DNA of 51,340 nucleotides, taken from contig JARFXS010000030.1 of assembly GCA_029194465.1 (NCBI GenBank), forward strand, positions 1 to 51,340, written 5' to 3'. Numbering within the stretch: position 1 is the first letter of the stretch; each line of letters opens with the position of its first letter. This stretch comes from Candidatus Nitrosocosmicus sp. GTDB taxonomy: Archaea; Thermoproteota; Nitrososphaeria; Nitrososphaerales; Nitrososphaeraceae. The notes below the pieces were generated by a model that did not search any database, had not been told where the DNA came from, and was given only the letters and a program-made list of their open reading frames with translations. This document shows, piece by piece, positions 22,081 to 31,852 of this stretch. A program made the position numbers and the translations under genes.

Positions 22081-23250
22081 ATTGTCTTTCTATCATTCAT
22101 ATTATTATTTCTTAATTGCGATGACCATTCAAGATCAATGTAACCTCAAGAAACCATAAAACTAACCCTGTGACATCATCTCTTGAATTCTAATCAAGAT
22201 TTGTAGAATATCGAATTACTTTATCTATCATTTAGACCTGTGGATATCCTCAAGATTTTCAACGAACAACATGGCTTTGCAATATCATATCAAAGATGGA
22301 TTGCCAGCATTGTAAATTAGTTGCACATGTTTGACTTATCGGCATATCAGGATTAATAGTGTCTCAAAATCAAAGTGATTTAATGACAGTAGCGGGTGGC
22401 TCTTTCTATTTTTAAATTTATACATAAGAAGGGCGAAATTGAAACAAATCTCTATCTTTTAATGAAATAGTCTGTTGGATCCTGAAAAGGTTTTGAATGC
22501 AGGGGGTGACCAATTTTTTAAAACTTTTTTATAGGGGAGAGGGCTAAGCAGAGTTGCTATTGTCGGTAGACATAATTAGAGAACTAGATAAAGACTTTTA
22601 GAAAAACACGAACAGGTTTTTACTGGGGATCAAGATATAAAGATGCCTCTCAGCATGTATTATCTCGATGTAATATCATAAGGAAGACACCCTTTAAGCC
22701 AAAACCTTGCTTTCTCCTTGGTAGATCCTTTTGATACAAACAAATCTTTTATTTACAAAAATAATGCCCGGATCCACCCGCAGAAATATCTGGGATCTGT
22801 TGAATCTAACCACAAATTGCAACCAGATCCACAACTGGAAAATGTTCTATTAGATTATGTTTAATGATGCAACAGAAAAAGATATGATACAATGCAAACT
22901 TACAAAACATAAAATGTTCAAATCTTGTTTTGATTTTTCTGAACTCACTACGAAGAAACCGTTTTTGAACTAAAACCAGGAGCCAATGGCAAAATACCTC
23001 ATTTCGTTTTGGTTCAACTTATTCAGATCTCCAAGTTAAGCAAAAACATGCTGACTGGCATTATTTACTGTGATTGTTGCGAAATAGAAAAAATAAAAAA
23101 CAATCTCTCAGAACTGGAACACATGAATCACTTTTGAACGAAAAGAACTGATATAATACCTCTATGAGTACGACGATTTCAGAAGGAAGACTGGAAAATA
23201 AAGAAAGAAATTATATACAAATTTCTAATAAAATTAATAATTCTATACAT
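22081..23250. other. Non-coding stretch of copy C
   Basis: About 1.2 kb without a convincing gene on either strand, conserved in copy B and eroded in copy A. Short frames present in one copy are broken in the other. No tRNA-like fold or CRISPR-type spacing seen. Confidence 0.55.
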
Positions 23251-23260
23251 GACTTTATAT
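23251..23260 (+). promoter_or_regulatory. TATA-like box of the repeat-protein gene
   Basis: GACTTTATAT runs into AC, with the TATA centre about 27 nt before the ATG at 23285. This is consistent with a leaderless archaeal transcript and supports that start codon. Conserved in copy B. Confidence 0.5.
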
Positions 23261-23284
23261 ACCTATATTCGTAATAAGTGCTGA

Positions 23285-25149
23285 ATGAGTAGCATTATTA
23301 ATGCAAATGCTCTGTCTTTAGTTATAGTTTCAATATCATTCATTTTGCTTTTAGGTCCAACTTCAATGACCATGAATGTATTAGCTACAACCAATACGGC
23401 TAACCAAGGCATAGGCCAATCACAATCTGCAGTCCAACTTGGTGTTTGTGTATCGGGGAACGGCACCCTTTTTTCGTGTAACAACGCGAATACTCAAAAC
23501 CAAGCAAATAGTGGAAGCAATGCTTTAGCACAACAAGGTGGCAGTGGTAGTGGTGGCAATGCAGCCAACCAAGGAATTGGACAATCACAAACCTCCAACC
23601 AAGGTAGTGGCGTAGCTTCTGGTGGCAACACAACTGATTCTGGAAACAACTCAAATAATCAAAGCCAAACTAACACCGGAAATAACGCAGCAGCACAACA
23701 AGGTGGTAGTGGTAGTGGTGGCAATTCAGCCAACCAAGAATTGGACAATCACAAACCTCCAACCAAGGTAGTGGCGTAGCTCATCTGGTGGCAACACTGC
23801 AGGTTCAGGGAAACAAAATGCAAACACTCAGACTCAAAACAACACTGGTAGTAACGCTGTAGGACAACAAGGTGGCAGTGGTAGTGGTGGCAATTCAGCC
23901 AACCAAGGGTGGACAATCACAAACCTCCAACCAGGGTAGTGGCGTAGCTTCTGGTGGCAACACAACTGATTCTGGAAACAACTCAAATACTCAAAGCCAA
24001 ACTAACACCGGAAACAACGCAGCAGCACAACAAGGTGGTAGTGGTAGTGGTGGCAATTCAGCCAACCAAGGAATTGGACAATCACAAACCTCCAACCAAG
24101 GTAGTGGCGTAGCTCTGGTGGCAACACTGCAGGTTCAGGAAACAATGCAAACACTCAGACTCAAAACAACACCGGCAGTAACGCTGTAGGACAACAAGGT
24201 GGCAGTGGTAGTGGTGGCAATTCAGCCAACCAAGGAATTGGACAATCACAAACCTCAACCAAAACGCACAATGTGTAGCTGGTGGAAATACCGCAAATTC
24301 ATGTAACAACACAAATACTCAAAGCCAAACTAACACCGGAAACAACGCAGCAGCTCAAAGTGGCGGTAGTGGTAGTGGTGGCAATTCAGCCAACCAAGGA
24401 ATTGGACAATCACAAACCTCAAACCAAAACGCACAATGTGTAGGTGGCTCAGACGTATCTGATTCATGTAATAATACAAGCACTCAAAACCAAGCAAATA
24501 GTGGCAGTAACGCTGTAGGACAACAAGGTGGTAGTGGTAGTGGTGGCAATTCAGCCAACCAAGGAATTGGACAATCACAAACCTCAAACCAAAACGCACA
24601 ATGTGTAGCAGGCGGTTCTTTAAGCAATTCATGTAGCAACAAAAATACTCAAAGCCAAACTAACACCGGAAATAACGCAGCAGCACAACAAGGTGGCAGT
24701 GGTAGTGGTGGCAATTCAGCCAACCAAGGAATTGGACAATCACAAACCTCCAACCAAAACGCACAATGTGTTTCTGGTAAGACCTTATAGTATCTTGTGA
24801 TAATGAAAATTTCCAAAAACAAGTAAATAGTGGAAGCAATGCTTTACTACAACAAGGTGGAACTGGCAGTGGCAGTGGTGGCAATTCAGCCAACCAAGGA
24901 ATTGGACAATCACAAGCCTCCAACCAAGGTAGCAGCGTAGTCTCTGGTCCTAGCACTGTTGATTCTGGAAACAATGCAAACTCACAAAGTCAAGAAAACA
25001 CTGGAAATAATGCAGCAGCACAAGAGGAGGTAGCGGTAATAGCGATGATGGCAGTGACGGTGGCAGTGACGGTGGCAGTGAGTGGCAGTGACGGTGGCAG
25101 TGAGTGGAGTGACGGTGGCAGTGATGATGGAGGAAGTTCATCTGACTGA
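23285..25149 (+). CDS. Secreted Gln/Asn/Gly-rich 55-residue-repeat protein (copy C, frameshifted)
   Basis: Signal peptide (about 1-36), then nine units of 164-170 bp (55 residues). Each has a Gly-Ser linker (GGSGSGGN), a Gln ladder (S-A-N-Q-G-I-G-Q-S-Q-T-S-N-Q), a variable loop and a G-x-N-A-x-x-Q strand. Units alternate strictly between T-G-N-N-A-A-A-Q and (S/T)-G-S-N-A-(V/L)-x-Q, a 110-residue super-repeat. Five loops carry two Cys ten residues apart; the others have Gly/Ser there. The tail is an acidic Ser-Asp-Gly-Gly repeat ending S-S-S-D. Single-base indels (about 23738, 23786, 23818, 23908, 24113, 24785, 25024) break the frame into pieces; the first piece gives 164 residues. The composition suggests an amyloid-like or surface fibre protein, somewhat like curlin repeats, by inference only. 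Confidence 0.8.
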
Positions 25150-25490
25150 GGCATCATTTTTTATCTGAACTCATCAATTACGACTCAACATTTTTATCTA
25201 ATTTTGAAACAGGATTTGCCTAACCTGAGAATACTTTGGGTATATCTATTTTAGACTGATTATCGTGTTAATTTACATTTTTATTCTAAATTAGATTCAA
25301 TTAGAAAATATAAAAAAATCAAGCAGATGCTCTATCTTTATGACCCTAGGCTAATAACTTTATTACTTTCTGAAAACAATAAAATTCTTTATTAGAATAA
25401 ATTACTTGTTATATAGCATAGAGAAATATCGCAGTATCGAGGTGTCTAAACTGAGATATTGGTAATTTCACTTATACAATGTAAATTACC

Positions 25491-25764
25491 ATGAGTAACA
25501 TAACAAAAAACTATAAGGTTGGACTCTTTGCAATGTTTATTGCAGCTGCCCTAATTGGATCGGTAGTAGCATTTGGTGACAACATGGCATATGCAGGCAG
25601 GAAAACACAAAAAATCAAATGATGCAGAGCAAGCAATTGAACAAGACCAAGAAAACGAGCAAAATGCACAATGTGTATCTGGAGTATTTACAATAGCAGG
25701 ATGCAACAACTTAGGCTTTATGTTCCAAACCAACGAAGGTAACTTGGCCTTAGGTCAAAGATAA
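25491..25764 (+). CDS. Secreted single-unit repeat protein (copy C, one-base insertion)
   Basis: The same gene as 16853-17125 with one extra base in GCAGGCAGGAAAAC (about 25597-25610). The insertion shifts the frame between signal peptide and repeat unit, and the rest of the coding sequence is intact to the TAA at 25762-25764. Whether the insertion is real can be judged only from reads. It lies 341 bp downstream of the repeat-protein gene on the same strand. Confidence 0.75.
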
Positions 25765-26556
25765 ACCTCTCTTTTTTCTTTAAACATTAATTCAAATAAT
25801 TTCTCAACTGAATGCCTTAAAATTCGTAAACATCCGTGAAGATAATTCTAGTTGATGGGATCTATATTGGTCAAATAAAGTCTTTGCTCATTGAGAAATA
25901 TATCTTCGATGAATAATTTGTATTGTAATGATTTCAAAATAATTCTTTAGTATCAAAATCTTAATAATTAGGATTCAAATTCTTTTTTTCAGGATCGATC
26001 TCAGATTTGATTTTGCTGGATACATCAACGATTCTTATTTTTTATAGGTGTTGGATCTTAAATGCCACAGGATCGATAATAGAAAAATGATATAGATCAG
26101 TAAATTTGATTATTTATTAAAAATTTGGAACTGGCATAAAATTTCATCCTTGTCTTACCAATTATGTTAATCAAAAATGGAGCGAGATTCATTCCGTCAA
26201 ATTTGCTTCGCACTTGAGATTAGACTCGGGTGAATTTCCTTGTGATTTCCAATGAGCTTACATTAGATCTGTAGCGAATCTTTTTTCATCTAATTCCAGT
26301 TTAACCACAAGTACACCAATTTACTAATATTCAATTTTATTCGACGTGGTCCATTAAGAAGTTACTGTTGCCATTTTATTTGTCATTAGGAGAGTTATGG
26401 TATAAAGTTACTTGTCCTAGATACTACGTAGGGTCTTTGTATAAGAAAATAATGATATGCTACAGAATAAACCGTATTCCTCTCATATTTAGAAACTAAC
26501 CGTCAAATGACAGTAGGACTTAATATAAAATCTATAAATAAAAAGGAGGGTAACAA
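25765..26556. other. Convergent intergenic region with T-tract
   Basis: Lies between convergent genes. A CTCTTTTTTCTTT tract at 25768-25782 is a likely terminator for the plus-strand gene, and AAAAAGGAGGG at 26540-26550 provides a T-tract on the minus strand for the Ig-like gene. No gene is recognised in the remaining 750 bp, which is conserved in copy B. Confidence 0.5.
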
Positions 26557-26979
26557 CTACCCTTGTGAAAGTTCATTAACTTTGAGTGTCTTTGATGCTG
26601 ATGCTGAAATGTGAGTTTCGTCTCCAGCAAAGTATGCTTGAAGTGCATATTCTCCTGGGCCCAATCGGAGCTGTAAATTATATTTACCCACTTCATTTGT
26701 TATAACATCGTTACTATTGTCATCTATACCTGTAATTATTACAGTAGCTCCACTTATACCGGAGTCACCGCATTTTAGCTCACCCAACAAATTTACAGGA
26801 AGGGTACCATCAGAACCGACAGTTCCTGTTCTTGGAAATGAAGCTAAACTTAAAGTTGTTTGACAGTCAGCCATTTGAGCGGATACCTGATTGCTTGACA
26901 ACGATGCCATTGTAAGTATAGAGAATGTCAGGATACCCGCAATAGCTGCAATCATGGTCATTTTGTTAAAGTTATTCAT
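26557..26979 (-). CDS. Secreted Ig-like domain protein (copy C)
   Basis: 140 residues with signal peptide (1-35) and a single extracellular beta-sandwich domain, identical to copy B (15641-16063). Transcribed convergently with the single-unit repeat protein and divergently from phaC. A TATA-like box on the minus strand at 27001-27012 lies about 27 nt before the ATG. Location at the cell surface next to a repeat-rich secreted protein suggests a matrix or envelope role; this is inference. Confidence 0.82.
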   Translation of the reverse strand: MNNFNKMTMIAAIAGILTFSILTMASLSSNQVSAQMADCQTTLSLASFPRTGTVGSDGTLPVNLLGELKCGDSGISGATVIITGIDDNSNDVITNEVGKYNLQLRLGPGEYALQAYFAGDETHISASASKTLKVNELSQG

Positions 26980-27000
26980 AATTTACATGAAATTACGTCA

Positions 27001-27012
27001 TTTAATATTTAA
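27001..27012 (-). promoter_or_regulatory. TATA-like box of the Ig-like gene
   Basis: Minus strand reads TTAAATATTAAA, centred about 27 nt before the ATG at 26979. Conserved in copy B near 15608-15619. Confidence 0.5.
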
Positions 27013-27680
27013 GCTTTCTAACATATTGGGTGCCCCTGCCAACTTATCGTTAATCCTTTAGTTTGAAATGTCCTATGTCTATTAAGACCGTTAGAAGAGG
27101 TATGCATCAGAGTATGTACCATATTGTATAGTTCAGTGTGTTAGCGCTCTATAGGTTTGTCACTGATGAAGGCCACGAAAATACTGCCTTGAATGGTTAG
27201 AAGAAGAAGCAATGTTATTTTTGCTAATATGGATTATCTCTTTTATATCTCGATTAAATCCCAACAAATCGAGGATACTGCCAGCACAAGTATTATAACA
27301 GTGTCTTGTGTCATTTTTTGTATTGAACTTAACGAGCCTGTAAATTGAATCGGACTATGTAAATCTTTCAATTCAATAGAAGTACGGATGAAATTTGTTT
27401 CAACCATTAATGAACCTGAGGTTCAATTTGGTAACGATATTAATACCGGGTAATGGGTAAAACCATAAATGGAATTATCCAAATTGATATAGTCTCCCTT
27501 ATTTTCAGACTCGATGTATTTTCAAATGCTAAATTAAATTATTCTAATTAAGAAAGAAACCTATTGAAGTACAAGGGTTGATTTTATACAGGGTCTAGTC
27601 AGAGCTGTTGTAAATATACATAATAATATTTGAGAGCTTTGAATACTAACGACCTAAAGTACACGAAATAAGTAGTTTCT

Positions 27681-27688
27681 TAATATAC
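27681..27688 (+). promoter_or_regulatory. TATA-like box of phaC
   Basis: TAATATAC lies about 25 nt before the phaC ATG at 27709, the leaderless spacing. An out-of-frame ATGATG just upstream leads quickly to a stop, which supports the chosen ATG. Confidence 0.45.
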
Positions 27689-27708
27689 TATTAATTAAAA
27701 GATGATGT

Positions 27709-29226
27709 ATGAATCCCGATCCTAAATTAAATGAAAGTAACCTTTTTACAAATACCAAAAGCAATAATTATTATTACAAACCCAAATTAGTGGAAACTTA
27801 TGTTGATGTTTTTGCTTCTTCGATCGAATTTTATTCTAGAGTCTACAGCGCGTTTATTGAGGCCTTCTCTGTACCATTTACTGATGCGAGAGAAGATCTA
27901 AAAGAAATAAAAAAGGAAGCTATAGTTGGTAATGCCTTGATGTTTACTAGCTATGATAAACAACAAGAAATCTACGATAAATCTGAAAAAATAATACTTT
28001 CTAAAATACGTAATAAATTTGATACAAACTTTAGAGATAAAGCATTTGTGGCATCTCTTTCAGAATTTGTTAAAAGCTATTGCGACATTGCGAAAATTAC
28101 AGGAGCTGGATTGATATATCAATACATCTCCAATGTGAACTCCTTTTGGAACAATGAATTTATCGAACCTTTGAGAGATGTAATATATAGAACCCCGTGT
28201 CACAAGATCCACTCTGAAAACAAATATTCTCTATTTCATTATGATTTGCCTCAAGAAAATAATCATAGACAAAAAAATGATGAAAATGAGATTGTCAAAA
28301 AAGGAATGCCAAGTACAAAACTAGCATCTGGTGGATTTACTACTCCTGTATCTACACCTCTACTGATTATCTATGCCTTTATTAACAGAAATTACATTCT
28401 CGACCTTCTTCCCGATTCGAGTATCGTTAGAAATTTTCAAAAACAAGGCTTTGATGTCTATACTACTGATTGGGGAACTCCAAGTGCATATGATAAGGAA
28501 CTAACTGTGGGACATTATGTGAACCATTATCTTACCGACGCAATCGATCACATACTGGAGCATTCAAATTCTGAAAAGGTTTCATTATTGGGTTATTGTT
28601 GGGGAGGTGACCTGGCTCTTATGCTGGCAGCACTACATCCTGAAAAAATAAAGAACATAGTGACTTTTGCAACACCAGGTGATTTTAGTGTTGATAATAA
28701 TCTCTTAAGCGTGTGGACAAAAAGCATAAACGCCAATTCTATTGTAGATACATTCGGTAATACTCCGAGTGGGTTTATTAATAGTTCATTTTTGCTCAGG
28801 AGCCCAATAGATTTTCTGCACAAATATCCTCACTTTTTCTTTGAGGGAAAACCTAAAGACATAGATTCCATGATCCAATTCTTCGCAACAGAGACTTGGC
28901 TATATGATAGCCCTCCTATTATAGGCGAGATATACAAGCAATTTGTAAATGACTGTTACAAGAAAAATCTGCTAATAAAAAATGAAATGATAATAGGGAA
29001 AAATGATAGGATTGAATTGAGTAAAATTAAACAACCTTACTTAAATGTAATTGCGAAGAGGGATGACTTGGTTGATCCCTCATCAAGTAGGGCGATTAAT
29101 AATGCGATAGGAAGTGTAGACAAATCAATCATAGAATTCAATTCAGGTCATGTTGGTGCTTGTATAAGTTCTAGAGCACATGAACAGTTGTGGCCTAAGG
29201 TAGGTGACTGGTTAAAAAGCAGGTAA
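27709..29226 (+). CDS. phaC: Polyhydroxyalkanoate synthase, class III type (copy C)
   Basis: 505 residues. The alpha/beta-hydrolase core starts near residue 205. The PhaC box L-L-G-Y-C297-W-G-G-D has the nucleophilic Cys, with Asp452 (R-D-D-L-V-D-P) and His481 (S-G-H-V-G-A) completing the triad, and the conserved D-W-G-T-P segment at 254-258. The N-terminal 200 residues are helical and longer than in the ~355-residue class III PhaC of Allochromatium. PhaC links hydroxyacyl-CoA units into storage polyester at the granule surface. No phaE, phaA or phaB is in the window; the neighbours are exported proteins of unknown role, 61 bp downstream. Confidence 0.95.
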   Translation: MNPDPKLNESNLFTNTKSNNYYYKPKLVETYVDVFASSIEFYSRVYSAFIEAFSVPFTDAREDLKEIKKEAIVGNALMFTSYDKQQEIYDKSEKIILSKIRNKFDTNFRDKAFVASLSEFVKSYCDIAKITGAGLIYQYISNVNSFWNNEFIEPLRDVIYRTPCHKIHSENKYSLFHYDLPQENNHRQKNDENEIVKKGMPSTKLASGGFTTPVSTPLLIIYAFINRNYILDLLPDSSIVRNFQKQGFDVYTTDWGTPSAYDKELTVGHYVNHYLTDAIDHILEHSNSEKVSLLGYCWGGDLALMLAALHPEKIKNIVTFATPGDFSVDNNLLSVWTKSINANSIVDTFGNTPSGFINSSFLLRSPIDFLHKYPHFFFEGKPKDIDSMIQFFATETWLYDSPPIIGEIYKQFVNDCYKKNLLIKNEMIIGKNDRIELSKIKQPYLNVIAKRDDLVDPSSSRAINNAIGSVDKSIIEFNSGHVGACISSRAHEQLWPKVGDWLKSR

Positions 29227-29370
29227 TGACAAACAAGTACCGTTTTCGTAGTTCCTCCTCGCAATAAACTTAGAGTTTTCGATTCAATGGGATATTTTAG
29301 CATATTTTATAGTTATTGCCATCCCTATTCAATGCATCATAACTTGTTCTACAAAACAGTCAAAAAGCAA

Positions 29371-29380
29371 TTATATATAT
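29371..29380 (+). promoter_or_regulatory. TATA-like box deciding the start of the anchored protein
   Basis: TTATATATAT is centred 25 nt before the ATG at 29401 and downstream of the alternative ATG at 29287. It therefore favours the shorter 180-residue product. It is kept even in the eroded copy A. Confidence 0.55.
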
Positions 29381-29400
29381 TAACATTGATTGTTATTGAT

Positions 29401-29943
29401 ATGCAATTCATAATATTATCTATCATAATACTATTTGGTGCAGGTGTTTTATTACAAAATGACAAAGAGGTCCTGAGTCAACCTTATCAAATTGTAAATG
29501 AAACTGCGGATCACAACCTCAATAAGTTAGTAACAAATTCTTTAAATTTATCTGCTCCAGTATATCAGGCATACTCTGGAATCTTCCTGGGAACTAAAAA
29601 TTTATCATCCGACCCTCCTTTAATAAGTGAAGATCATGCAATTGAAAAAGCAGTTATGAAAAACGTAGGCAATGTAACCAATAATATGACCTTCATAAAT
29701 ACTCATTTACCAGATGGTACAATTCAGAGCGCAGCCAAGGGAGTTATTACATCTGAAGATGGACAAAACATTAGTTGGATTTCCTCAGACATTGGAATTA
29801 TTAATGACCAAGGTGAGTTGTTCCATGGAATTGTTCAATTTGAAATTACAAATAGTTCAAGTTTCTCATTTCTGAATAATGCTACAGGTATAGACACACA
29901 GACTCCCGACATAAAGAGGACAATTTGGTTAGTTGAGAAGTAA
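29401..29943 (+). CDS. Anchored exported protein, unknown function (copy C)
   Basis: 180 residues starting with a hydrophobic segment (M-Q-F-I-I-L-S to about residue 18), then an extracellular region rich in Asn, Ser and Thr with many N-x-S/T sequons. A central part has D-G-T-I-Q-S and I-G-I-I-N-D-Q-G-E. A longer frame from 29287 adds 38 residues, but the promoter position argues against it. I do not recognise the family. Same direction as phaC and separated from it by 174 bp. Confidence 0.72.
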   Translation: MQFIILSIIILFGAGVLLQNDKEVLSQPYQIVNETADHNLNKLVTNSLNLSAPVYQAYSGIFLGTKNLSSDPPLISEDHAIEKAVMKNVGNVTNNMTFINTHLPDGTIQSAAKGVITSEDGQNISWISSDIGIINDQGELFHGIVQFEITNSSSFSFLNNATGIDTQTPDIKRTIWLVEK

Positions 29944-30292
29944 AATAAAGCGGAGTGGAGAATGAATACACTAGTAAATGTTTATTGAAATGGCCTTTAG
30001 ACCCATGGATATCGTATGATGTCATCTCTTTTGGAATGATTGTTTGTTTTAAGGCTGTGGGATCAGTACACCATGGGATGAGGTTTTTCACAAAATAATG
30101 TCAAATTTGTTTTACATACCATCGAGCAATATCCGATTACACTTTGTTTATGAAGTTGCATCACGTAATGCCGTCTATTCAAACTGCATTACAAGGTGTG
30201 CAAGAGGATTCAAGGAAATGCCTTCTATGAAATTCATAATTCATAAGAAGATTTGAACACGTTGAAAAACTGGATAATAGGATTCCGGTTTG
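29944..30292. other. Intergenic stretch without gene
   Basis: About 350 bp between two plus-strand exported-protein genes. I see no conserved gene, RNA or repeat here, only AT-rich sequence conserved in copy B. Confidence 0.5.
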
Positions 30293-30302
30293 TTTAAATA
30301 TA
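30293..30302 (+). promoter_or_regulatory. TATA-like box of the Cys/His-rich gene
   Basis: TTTAAATATA, centred 36 nt before the ATG at 30334, would give a leader of about 10 nt. Confidence 0.5.
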
Positions 30303-30333
30303 GGTTTCAAGAAATTCCCAACGAATCACATTA

Positions 30334-31605
30334 ATGTCAGGGATTTTTGTAACTAGTGCAATAACTCTATTATTCATATCTCTTGTTCTAGGTAATATTG
30401 TTCAAGTCTATTCGATTGGGTCCAATTCCAAACATGGTTCCCACATATCGATACAGAATCAACCGAATTCTGACATAGAAAAGTATGGCTTGTCAGTCAA
30501 CAATTTATCTAAATCATATGCAGAACAAATCATAACATCATGCTACAATAATGATGATCACTGTCCTATGATGGCTCTAGATGAGCTCAATAAAACAGCA
30601 AGTCGGCAAATTGTTTTAGGAACTTTTTCGGATCTTGTTAGGCTTTATGATGAAAACAATTACTCTTGTCATCATGAGGGTCATCATCTTGGGATGTGGC
30701 TGTATGATTATACAAGCAATTTGAAAGAGGCACTCCATCATGCTACAATACTCTGTGGAGGTTCAGTTTACCATGGAATCTTTCAAAGTCTTTTTGGGGG
30801 GGAGCAATTTGTTCATAATATAGATAAAAATCAGATCATGATTACACAGCTATGCCCTATCGGCCAAGAAAACGTCACTTGGTTACACGAACGGGACTGT
30901 ATTCATGGAATAGGACATGGTTTAGTGAAATTATACAAATTCAATACTACAGCTGCTGTTGATCGTTGTAATGAGTTCATACCACTATGGGCACAAAGCG
31001 CATGCTCAAGAGGTGTATTTATTGAGAACACCGAATACTTCTTAGAAACCGGAAAAGGTAATTTTGACAAAAATGACATTTATTATCCTTGCAACACGAC
31101 CGTTGAAAAATTTGCACCTCAGTGCTATTACTATTACCCAGAGTATAATTCGGAAAGAAATAATTTCACTTTAGGATACAATCTCACAGACATTTTTGCC
31201 CAATGCGACAATATATCTCCAAACAAATTTGTCAAATATTGTTATCAAGGTATTGGCAGGATGTTAGCACCATTTGCATATACAAATCCGGAACCATCAA
31301 TTGCGGCTTGTGATGTTGGAAATCAGACTACCTATCATAATGATTGTTTGATAGGAATCCTGAAAACAATCCTAAAGTCAGATGCAAAGACAGATGTTGG
31401 AGTCAAGTTCTGCAGTCTCTCAAAAGAAGATTTTAAGGCGGCGTGTTACGAAATAGTAGGAATGTGGATTAAAACATTCCTATACCCTAACAAACAAGAA
31501 TTAGAAAGCGAATGTGCGAAGGCACCTGATGTTGATCATGTTATCAAATGCATAAATGCAAATCCCAAGACTAGCTTAGACGTTCCTATGTTTGAACCAG
31601 TATAA
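30334..31605 (+). CDS. Exported Cys/His-rich repeat protein, unknown family
   Basis: 423 residues with signal peptide (about 1-27). The mature part carries a recurring Cys-x(1-5)-(H/Q/R)-G-(I/V/L) theme at Cys112, 141, 189, 224, 303, 338 and 371, spaced 29-79 residues (mostly 30-50). The first and third are histidine-rich: C112-H-H-E-G-H-H-L-G and C189-I-H-G-I-G-H-G. In C303-Y-Q-G-I-G-R the His are replaced. This looks like a helical-repeat protein with a metal or haem-like site formed by His117/118/191/195, but I know no characterised family with it. More than a dozen Cys suggest disulfides outside the cell. Only this copy is full length; copies A and B end at codon ~258. Confidence 0.75.
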   Translation: MSGIFVTSAITLLFISLVLGNIVQVYSIGSNSKHGSHISIQNQPNSDIEKYGLSVNNLSKSYAEQIITSCYNNDDHCPMMALDELNKTASRQIVLGTFSDLVRLYDENNYSCHHEGHHLGMWLYDYTSNLKEALHHATILCGGSVYHGIFQSLFGGEQFVHNIDKNQIMITQLCPIGQENVTWLHERDCIHGIGHGLVKLYKFNTTAAVDRCNEFIPLWAQSACSRGVFIENTEYFLETGKGNFDKNDIYYPCNTTVEKFAPQCYYYYPEYNSERNNFTLGYNLTDIFAQCDNISPNKFVKYCYQGIGRMLAPFAYTNPEPSIAACDVGNQTTYHNDCLIGILKTILKSDAKTDVGVKFCSLSKEDFKAACYEIVGMWIKTFLYPNKQELESECAKAPDVDHVIKCINANPKTSLDVPMFEPV

Positions 31606-31852
31606 TTGGTAGTAAGCGATGATGCAGGCGACGGCTGACAACTATGTCAGTGTGGATATGCTTGTGATTGCTCAATTCTATGTTTCACTAGGAATTCAAT
31701 CCTCAATACCAAATAGATTTTTTGGTACGAATGTAATCAAACCGATAATAAAAGCAATAATTTATGATATTAAAAAAAATTAATTAACAATCAATTCGAT
31801 CGTCTTTTGATATGGGAAAGTTGTATATATCATACATATTCTTTTATCTTAT

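Larger units (their letters stand above)
21990..31118 (+). repeat. Copy C of the triplicated locus (best copy)
   Basis: The direct orientation copy, continuous with unique sequence on the right (31119 onward) and with the hinge on the left. It keeps the full Cys/His-rich gene that copies A and B truncate. Remaining defects are single-base indels in the repeat gene and one extra base in the single-unit gene. Confidence 0.9.

Noticed and set aside
2302..31118. Composite transposon or integrated element explaining the three copies
   Set aside because: No transposase, integrase, target-site duplication or terminal inverted repeats at the outer limits or junctions; the geometry is that of strand switching.
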